Part shown: piece after piece, positions 58,440 through 64,000 of the stretch
How positions within the stretch are numbered: position 1 is the first letter of the stretch
Layout: each line of letters begins with the position of its first letter
Origin: Pseudomonadota bacterium
Lineage (GTDB): Bacteria > Pseudomonadota > Gammaproteobacteria > Steroidobacterales > Steroidobacteraceae
Length of the DNA: 64,000 nt
Direction: 5' to 3'
Assembly (NCBI GenBank): GCA_023391815.1
Contig: JAEWAF010000070.1
Span: 52,359 to 116,358, forward strand
Notes under the pieces: generated by a model
The model's database searches: none
The model's input: only the letters and a program-made list of their open reading frames with translations
What the model was told of the DNA's origin: nothing
Program-made: the position numbers and the translations under genes

Positions 58440-60077
58440 ATGCGCCTGAGAGTTATTTCCCGGCTGCTGCAGATTCAACGCGTCCTGGTGCGCCATCGCC
58501 TGGACGAGATCATTCTCGCGACCCATCTGTTCCGGCCGGTGCGGTTTGCATTCTATCTGTCGCCCAACACCTGGTTCCGACGGAAGGCGTCGCTGTCACG
58601 CGGTGAGCGCTTGCGTCTGGCGCTGGAGGAACTGGGGCCGATCTTCATGAAGTTCGGCCAGACGCTCTCGACCCGTCGCGACCTGCTGCCGCGAGACATC
58701 GCCGACGAGCTCGAGAAATTGCAGGATCGCGTGCCGCCGTTCTCGAACGAAGCCGCGCGCGCCATCGTTGAAGCAGCTTACGAGCGCCCGACGAGCGACG
58801 TGTTCGCACGCTTCGACGCCGCGCCGCTCGCGGCGGCGACTATTGCTCAAGTGCACGGCGCGCAGCTCAAGGACGGCAAGGAAGTCGTCGTCAAGATCGT
58901 GCGCCCCGGCATTCGCCAGCTGATCGAGCGCGATGTCGAGGTGCTCTATGCGCTGGCCGATCTGGCCAATCGTTACTGGCGCGACGCGCCCCGGCTGCGA
59001 CCGGTCGAGTTGGTTCGTGAATACGAGAAGACCATCATCGATGAGCTGGACCTGAAGCGCGAGGCCGCGAACGCCGCTCAGCTCAAACGTAATTTCGCGA
59101 ACTCGCGGTTGTTATATGTGCCCGAGGTTTACTGGGACTACACGCGCAGCAACGTGATGGTGATGGAGCGCGTGCAGGGCGTGCTGATCAATGACATCCC
59201 GGAGCTGGAGCGTCGCGGCGCAAACATCCAGCGCCTGGCCGAAAATGGCGTGGAAATCTTTTTCACCCAGGCGTTTCGCCATAATTTCTTCCACGCCGAC
59301 ATGCATCCCGGCAACATCTTCGTGTTGCTCGACAATCCCGAGCAGCCTCAGTACGCGGCGGTCGACTTCGGCATCGTCGGCACGTTGGCGCCGCGCGATC
59401 AGCACTATCTCGCTGAGAATTTACTGGCCTTCTTCGAGCACGACTATCGACGGATCGCTCAGTTGCATATCGATTCGGGATGGATTCCGGCGCATGTTCG
59501 CGTGGATGAACTGGAGTCGGCGGTGCGGACGGTGTGTGAGCCGATCGCCAACAAGCCGTTGCGAGAGATTTCGTTCGGCCAGGTGCTGATCAGCTTGTTC
59601 GAAGCGGCGCAGCGATTCGATGCCCAGATGCAGCCGCAGCTCATGCTGATCCAGAAGACGCTGCTGCAGATCGAAGGCGTCGGCCGTCAGCTCTACCCGG
59701 ATCTCGATCTTTGGAAGACAGCCCAGCCACTGCTGCGCCAGTGGGTCGCGGAACGATGGAGCATGCGCGCGCTGGCGCGCCACGTGCGCAAACAGCTGCC
59801 GGATATGCTGCAGGCGTTACATCAATTGCCACCGTTGGTGGAGAACGCGGTTCAACGCGCGTCGGATGGGAGATTCAGGGTGCCGATCGATACGACGGAG
59901 ATCGAACGGCTCAAACAAACCATCGAAGAGGATGGTCGCCGGCGTGACGTGACATTGGCGACTGCCGTTGGAACTCTCAGCGCTGTCATCCTGCTTGCAA
60001 CGGGCACCGGCCCGGAGTGGCTGGGTTTCACCCTGCTCGGAGCCAGCATCGTGGGCCTGCTCACGCTCCGCAAATAA
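58440..60077 (+). CDS. ubiB: UbiB atypical kinase-like ubiquinone biosynthesis protein
   Basis: A 545-residue ABC1/ADCK-family protein. The N-terminal KxGQ motif is KFGQ (71-74). An Ala-rich loop replaces the glycine-rich loop ('AAATIAQVHGA', commonly AAASIAQVH). Further motifs are 'DELDLKREAANAAQL', 'FHADMHPGNIFVL' and 'AVDFGIVG'. Two C-terminal hydrophobic helices ('LATAVGTLSAVILLAT' and 'WLGFTLLGASIVGLL') anchor it. It is an ATPase needed for ubiquinone synthesis. Third gene of ubiEJB. Confidence 0.95.
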   Translation: MRLRVISRLLQIQRVLVRHRLDEIILATHLFRPVRFAFYLSPNTWFRRKASLSRGERLRLALEELGPIFMKFGQTLSTRRDLLPRDIADELEKLQDRVPPFSNEAARAIVEAAYERPTSDVFARFDAAPLAAATIAQVHGAQLKDGKEVVVKIVRPGIRQLIERDVEVLYALADLANRYWRDAPRLRPVELVREYEKTIIDELDLKREAANAAQLKRNFANSRLLYVPEVYWDYTRSNVMVMERVQGVLINDIPELERRGANIQRLAENGVEIFFTQAFRHNFFHADMHPGNIFVLLDNPEQPQYAAVDFGIVGTLAPRDQHYLAENLLAFFEHDYRRIAQLHIDSGWIPAHVRVDELESAVRTVCEPIANKPLREISFGQVLISLFEAAQRFDAQMQPQLMLIQKTLLQIEGVGRQLYPDLDLWKTAQPLLRQWVAERWSMRALARHVRKQLPDMLQALHQLPPLVENAVQRASDGRFRVPIDTTEIERLKQTIEEDGRRRDVTLATAVGTLSAVILLATGTGPEWLGFTLLGASIVGLLTLRK

Positions 60078-60173
60078 CACAGCAACGTTATTTTTCCCCC
60101 GGCTGCGCCGGTCCGGAATCCAGAACCTTCCCTCGGCCGAGCAGGTCGCTCGGTCCGTGCCAATTGCGCAGCC

Positions 60174-60830
60174 CTAACTGACCCCGGCCGGTTTGCGGCC
60201 GCCGCGCATCAACTCCCAGAGCACCGGCATCACCGAGATCACGATAATCAAAATGGTCACGATGCCGAAGTTCTCCTTGATCAGCGGCACGTTCCCGAAC
60301 AGATAGCCGCCCCAGATGAAAATCGACACCCACAGAAACCCACCCAGCAAATTGTAGGTAAAGAACCGGGCTCGATTCATATCGCCGACCCCCGCCACGA
60401 ACGGCGCGAACGTCCGCACGATCGGCACGAAGCGCGCCAGCACGATGGTCTTGCCACCGTACTTCTCATAGAAGGCGTGCGTCCGATCCAGATATTCCTT
60501 CTTCAACCACGGAATGGTCCCGCTGAACGCCTTCGGCCCGACCGCCCGGCCGATGCGGAAATTGGTGGCGTCCCCCAGCCACGCAGCGACCATCAACATC
60601 GCCCACAACGCCGGCGCATTGAGCGTGCCCGTGGTATCGACCGCCGCCAGTGCACCGAGCGCGAACAGCAACGAGTCGCCGGGAAGAATCGGCGTCACCA
60701 CCACACCGGTCTCGCAAAAAACAATCACGAACAGGATCGCGTAGATCCAGTAGTGATAGTCCGCGATCAGCTCGATGAGGTGCTTATCGAGATGCAGGAC
60801 GAAGTCGATGAACCACGTGACCAGCTCCAT
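60174..60830 (-). CDS. DedA-family membrane protein
   Basis: A 218-residue DedA-family protein. 'FVIVFCETGVVVTPILPGDSLLFALG' and 'GDATNFRIGRAVGPKAF' are the core motifs with their charged residues, and 'KTIVLARFVPIVRTFAPFVAGVGDM' carries the conserved Arg pairs. About five membrane segments. DedA proteins act in undecaprenyl-phosphate or phospholipid flipping and in proton-linked homeostasis. It lies 13 bases after panD on the same strand. Confidence 0.92.
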   Translation of the reverse strand: MELVTWFIDFVLHLDKHLIELIADYHYWIYAILFVIVFCETGVVVTPILPGDSLLFALGALAAVDTTGTLNAPALWAMLMVAAWLGDATNFRIGRAVGPKAFSGTIPWLKKEYLDRTHAFYEKYGGKTIVLARFVPIVRTFAPFVAGVGDMNRARFFTYNLLGGFLWVSIFIWGGYLFGNVPLIKENFGIVTILIIVISVMPVLWELMRGGRKPAGVS

Positions 60831-60843
60831 GTGAACCGGCGCC

Positions 60844-61215
60844 TCAGGAGGCCGCTCGCAGCGGCTTCACGCGCGGTTGATTGTTCTCGTCGACGAGGAC
60901 GACGATGGGCTCGTGCTGCTCGACCTCCGCCTCCGAATATTGGGAGTACGCGCAAATGATCAGCAGATCGCCAACCATCGCCCGGCGCGCGGCCGCGCCA
61001 TTCAGCGAGATCGCGCCGGAGCCGCGGGGTGCCTTGATGATGTAAGTGGAGAAGCGTTCGCCGTTGTTGACGTTATAGAGCTCGATGTACTGATTTTCCC
61101 GTAGCCCGGATGCTTCCAGCAGCCCTTCATCGATGCCACACGAGCCTTCGTAATCGAGATCGGCCTGGGTGACCCGCACCCGGTGCAGCTTGGCCTGAAG
61201 CATGGTACGAAACAT
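60844..61215 (-). CDS. panD: Aspartate 1-decarboxylase
   Basis: A 123-residue PanD, which makes beta-alanine for pantothenate. The self-cleavage site is G24-S25 in 'DYEGSCGID', giving the pyruvoyl group. 'MFRTMLQAKLHRVRVTQADL' is the canonical N-terminus and fixes ATG 61215. 'YIIKAPRGSGAISLNGAAAR' and 'VGDLLIICAYSQYSE' complete the fold. It appears alone, without panB or panC. Confidence 0.94.
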   Translation of the reverse strand: MFRTMLQAKLHRVRVTQADLDYEGSCGIDEGLLEASGLRENQYIELYNVNNGERFSTYIIKAPRGSGAISLNGAAARRAMVGDLLIICAYSQYSEAEVEQHEPIVVLVDENNQPRVKPLRAAS

Positions 61216-61315
61216 GAGAATCCTCTTTGATCCCGGGCTTGAGCCCATCATCGAATAGCGGGCCGAAGGCTGAAGGCCGCCGGCATCAGTGTCAAGGTAA
61301 CAAGTGGCAGCGGAA

Positions 61316-61876
61316 TTACGCTGCGGGAGCGACTTTGGCCGCGTCCTGCAACCGATCGAGCAGCGGCCCGAGCTCAGCCCCGACCAGCAGCGCCGCACGA
61401 TGTTCGGGCCGCAGAAAGCCCACCGACACACTCCGATCCATAAACTGGATCAGGGGGTCGTAATAGCCCCGGAAATTCAGCAGACCGTTCGGCTTCTTGT
61501 GCAGCCCCAGCTGAGCCCAGCTCCACGCCTCGAACAGCTCGTCCAGGGTGCCGATCCCACCGGGCAAGGTCAGAAACGCATCCGCCATCACCCCCATCTG
61601 GAACTTGCGCTCGGACAGCGTGCTGACGACGCGCAGCTGGGTGAGGCCTCGGTGCGCGGCTTCGCGATCCATCAGCATCTGGGGAATGATGCCGACCACC
61701 CGCCCGCCGGCCGCGAGCGCCGCGTCCGCCAGGGCACCCATCAATCCGACCTTGCCGCCCCCGTAAATCAGGGTGAGCTGCCGCTCGGCGATCAGGCGCC
61801 CGGCATCGCGGGCCAGGTCCATGTATTCAGGTTGGTCGCCGGGGCTGGAGCCGCAAAACACACAAAGGGAGCGCAT
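61316..61876 (-). CDS. LOG-family protein (TIGR00730)
   Basis: A 186-residue Rossmann-fold protein of the LOG/lysine-decarboxylase-like family. 'LCVFCGSSPGDQPEYMDLAR' starts it and the diagnostic motif is PGGIGTLDELFEAW, with 'LIYGGGKVGLMGALADAAL' before it. Members with this motif are cytokinin riboside 5'-monophosphate phosphoribohydrolases; true lysine decarboxylase activity is not expected. It is divergent from the GGDEF-EAL gene with 187 bases between. Confidence 0.9.
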   Translation of the reverse strand: MRSLCVFCGSSPGDQPEYMDLARDAGRLIAERQLTLIYGGGKVGLMGALADAALAAGGRVVGIIPQMLMDREAAHRGLTQLRVVSTLSERKFQMGVMADAFLTLPGGIGTLDELFEAWSWAQLGLHKKPNGLLNFRGYYDPLIQFMDRSVSVGFLRPEHRAALLVGAELGPLLDRLQDAAKVAPAA

Positions 61877-62063
61877 CGGGTGATTCTAACCGAGGTGGCA
61901 TTACGTTAATCGAGACGACGAGCGGTGCGAAGCAGCGCACACTTCCCGACTCGGACCCGGACTGTCGGTGTTCTTTGGGGCCGGGGCGCTCAAGCCCCGG
62001 GGGCCTTGCCCGATATGTTCAACAGACGTCTCGCTCCGCGGGGCACGACGACGCTTTGGTTAC

Positions 62064-63560
62064 ATGCAAGGGACTTCACAATACTGGCTGGCATACCTGC
62101 CGCTGCTCGCGATCCTCGCGGCGCCGACGGCCGTCGCCACCTGGTTCGCGATCCAGCTGCATCGGGAGCGAGTCCTGCGCCGTCGCGATGGCGCGGACTA
62201 TCTGACCGGCCTGCCGACCCGACGCGCCGCCGCCGCGGTGGCCGCCCAAGCCATCCTCGATGCCCGGCACAGCGGTAATGAATTCGCCGTGATCGTCCTG
62301 AACGTCGATCGCCTCAAGCCCATCAACGACTCGCTGGGCCATCAGGCCGGCGACGAGCTGTTGCTGGCGTTAGCCCAGCGACTGCGGGGCGTGCTCGGCT
62401 ACAACAATGTGCTCGCGCGACTCGCGGGCGACGAGTTCACCATCATCGCCCGCGATCTGAAGGGTCCGCGCGAAGCCGAGGCGCTCGTCAACAACATCAT
62501 CGAAGCGGTGCGCGAGCCGTTCGTCGTTGCTTCGTTCGACATTCACACCTCGCTGACGATGGGCGTCAGCATGTATCCGCTCGACGGCGAAACATTCGAT
62601 GTCTTGTTGCGCCGGGCGGAGATGGCCTTGCGGAGCGCGAAAGCGGCGACTCGCGGCAGTTATCGTTTCTACGCGTTGGAAATGTCTAATGCCGCCGAGG
62701 AGCGCGTCGCGCTGGAAAACGATTTGCGCCGGGCCATCGAGCTGGATCAGCTGGAGCTGCACTATCAGCCCAAAGTCGACATCGGCACCAATCGGATCCG
62801 CAGCGCCGAAGCGTTGCTCCGCTGGCGTCATCCGACGCGCGGGCTGGTGCCGCCGAATGTGTTCATTCCAATCGCCGAAGACACCGGACTGATCGTGCAG
62901 ATCGGCGAATGGGTGCTGCGCGCGTCCTGTCGTCAGGTGCGTGCGTGGATCGATTCAGGCATGTCGCCGGTGCGCGTGGCGGTCAATCTTTCCGCCAAAC
63001 AATTCCGGCACGTCGATCTGGTCGCGGTGGTGCGCTCGGCGCTCGATGAGGCGCAATTGCAGCCCGGCCACCTGGAGCTCGAGCTCACCGAAAGCGCCAT
63101 CATGGACGACGCGGAAAAGTCGGCCTCGACGCTGGAGTTCCTGAGCACCATGGGTGTGCATATTTCCATCGACGACTTCGGCACCGGCTACTCGAGCCTG
63201 AGCTATCTACGCCGCTTTCCGCTCGACAAGCTCAAGATCGATCGCAGCTTCGTGCGCGACCTGATGTCGAATCCGGACGATGCGTCCATCGTCAAAGCCA
63301 TCATTTCGCTTGCTCACAACTTGCGGTTGCGAGTAGTTGCCGAAGGCGTCGAAACCGCCGAGCAACTCGGCTATTTACGCGAGCTCGGCTGCGATCAGTA
63401 TCAAGGATTCTTCTGCAGCCCGGCGGTGCCGGCGCCGGCGTTCGAAGCGCTGCTGTTGAAGATGCGCGCCGATCTTCCAGAGCTGACCGAAGCCGATATG
63501 CTCCGAACGCAAAGCCGCTTGTCGGCGTTCTCGCCGGAAGGCGCTAGTAACGATCGGTAG
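62064..63560 (+). CDS. Membrane GGDEF-EAL cyclic-di-GMP protein
   Basis: A 498-residue signalling protein. One N-terminal membrane helix (about 9-30) is followed by a GGDEF domain with AGDEF at 121-125 in place of GGDEF, and a full EAL domain with EAL at 249-251 ('SAEALLRWRHP'), 'ELTESAIMDD', 'SIDDFGTGYSSLSYL', 'KIDRSF' and 'VVAEGVET'. The EAL side looks fully equipped for phosphodiesterase activity; AGDEF may still make cyclic-di-GMP. No sensory domain other than the membrane helix. ATG 62064 gives the clean transmembrane start. Confidence 0.9.
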   Translation: MQGTSQYWLAYLPLLAILAAPTAVATWFAIQLHRERVLRRRDGADYLTGLPTRRAAAAVAAQAILDARHSGNEFAVIVLNVDRLKPINDSLGHQAGDELLLALAQRLRGVLGYNNVLARLAGDEFTIIARDLKGPREAEALVNNIIEAVREPFVVASFDIHTSLTMGVSMYPLDGETFDVLLRRAEMALRSAKAATRGSYRFYALEMSNAAEERVALENDLRRAIELDQLELHYQPKVDIGTNRIRSAEALLRWRHPTRGLVPPNVFIPIAEDTGLIVQIGEWVLRASCRQVRAWIDSGMSPVRVAVNLSAKQFRHVDLVAVVRSALDEAQLQPGHLELELTESAIMDDAEKSASTLEFLSTMGVHISIDDFGTGYSSLSYLRRFPLDKLKIDRSFVRDLMSNPDDASIVKAIISLAHNLRLRVVAEGVETAEQLGYLRELGCDQYQGFFCSPAVPAPAFEALLLKMRADLPELTEADMLRTQSRLSAFSPEGASNDR

Positions 63561-63894
63561 CGCGACGGCCGCGCGACTGGCGGCGCTCCTGTCCCGAGTA
63601 TCCCGCCATCATCATGCCGACATCGCTGCTCCGACGCGGCCCGGAGCGACGATCCTTGTGATGTTTGAAACGACAGCTGCACGTGGTGGCGTCACAGCTG
63701 GGCAGCGGCAAGCGGGGCGCCTGCCGGGACAAGAAACGTTGACCTGAGAAACGATAAGCGGCGGCACAAGCGTCGGTGCCGGGAAGAACGGAAACGGCGT
63801 GATACGGATTGGGCTGGGCAGCCGGACGCGCCGGCTCAGGGGCTTTTCTGGCCCCGAACAGCGCTGCGAAAAAACCTGGAGACTTCGACGCCAT
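63544..63894 (-). CDS. Conserved Cys/Arg-rich small protein, unknown
   Basis: A 116-residue soluble protein. The N-terminus has 'SPGFFAALFGARKAPEPARP', the middle 'YRFSGQRFLSRQAPRLPLP', then 'SCDATTCSCRFKHHKDRRSG', a C-x5-C-x-C-x3-HH arrangement that could bind metal, and an Arg-rich tail with 'GQERRQSRGRRATD'. I recall the general pattern from gammaproteobacterial genomes, without a known function. ATG 63894 follows GGGGAG closely; a longer start at 63987 is possible. Its stop overlaps the 3' end of the GGDEF-EAL gene. Confidence 0.65.
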   Translation of the reverse strand: MASKSPGFFAALFGARKAPEPARPAAQPNPYHAVSVLPGTDACAAAYRFSGQRFLSRQAPRLPLPSCDATTCSCRFKHHKDRRSGPRRSSDVGMMMAGYSGQERRQSRGRRATDRY

Positions 63895-64000
63895 CACTCC
63901 CCGCCACCCATCGTCGTTGGGCGGATTGTTCCCGCAGTCCGGGCCGCAACGCAAGTGAACCATGGGACCATCGCGCCGCTGCGTCATCTTTACGCAGCGG

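Noticed and set aside
1..64000. CRISPR array, rRNA operon or insertion sequence
   Set aside because: No regularly spaced repeats, no rRNA-like conserved sequence and no transposase gene were seen on either strand.

Overview
The window is GC-rich bacterial chromosomal DNA with short intergenic gaps and tight operons. The gene set points to a gammaproteobacterium: ubiE-ubiJ-ubiB and ubiK, dapF-DUF484-xerC-hslV-hslU, an AlgZ/AlgR pair close to hemC-hemD-hemX-hemY, yqjD-yqjE-yqjK and a TolC/RND pump. A steroidobacter/xanthomonad-like lineage is my inference from gene order; no rRNA is present to test it.

Layout. 1-5060: an effector-binding fragment, a quinone oxidoreductase behind two tandem palindromes, small unknown genes, a methyltransferase and a YadG/YadH-type ABC exporter. 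5061-13943: a gspA-gspB pair, then a TetR-regulated TolC-adaptor-RND efflux operon. 14087-22364: a trans-sulfuration-type PLP enzyme; a compact periplasmic operon of diheme peroxidase, Tat-exported metallophosphoesterase, SoxA-like cytochrome c and rhodanese; an HTH-only LysR; a GNAT enzyme; two full LysR regulators; and a DoxX/rhodanese pair. 22423-32997: a TonB-dependent receptor, a two-component system, a HemD paralogue, a beta-propeller protein, an Lrp regulator, an exported RidA, a TSUP permease, a candidate toxin-antitoxin-like pair and a receiver domain lacking its phospho-acceptor. 33118-33558: degraded gene remnants beside the 3' end of tRNA-Arg(CCG).

From 33793 onward the region is mostly core genome: cytochrome c5, YifB, UbiK, glnK-amtB-PII with a sigma-54 promoter and an NtrC-like site, a DUF4124 gene and a hydroxyisobutyrate dehydrogenase-like gene, algZ-algR, yqjDEK, a PerM-type permease, hemCDXY, a ferredoxin reductase, a GbsR-type regulator, an epimerase, an orphan ParA, dapF-DUF484-xerC-hslVU-DUF971, ubiEJB, DedA, panD, a LOG-family protein, a GGDEF-EAL protein and a small Cys-rich protein.

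The parts most likely to reward follow-up are the four-gene periplasmic redox/sulfur-like operon with its HTH-only regulator (15215-18706), the HicA-like two-gene unit with a palindromic operator (31546-32394), and the remnant-bearing tRNA-Arg flank.
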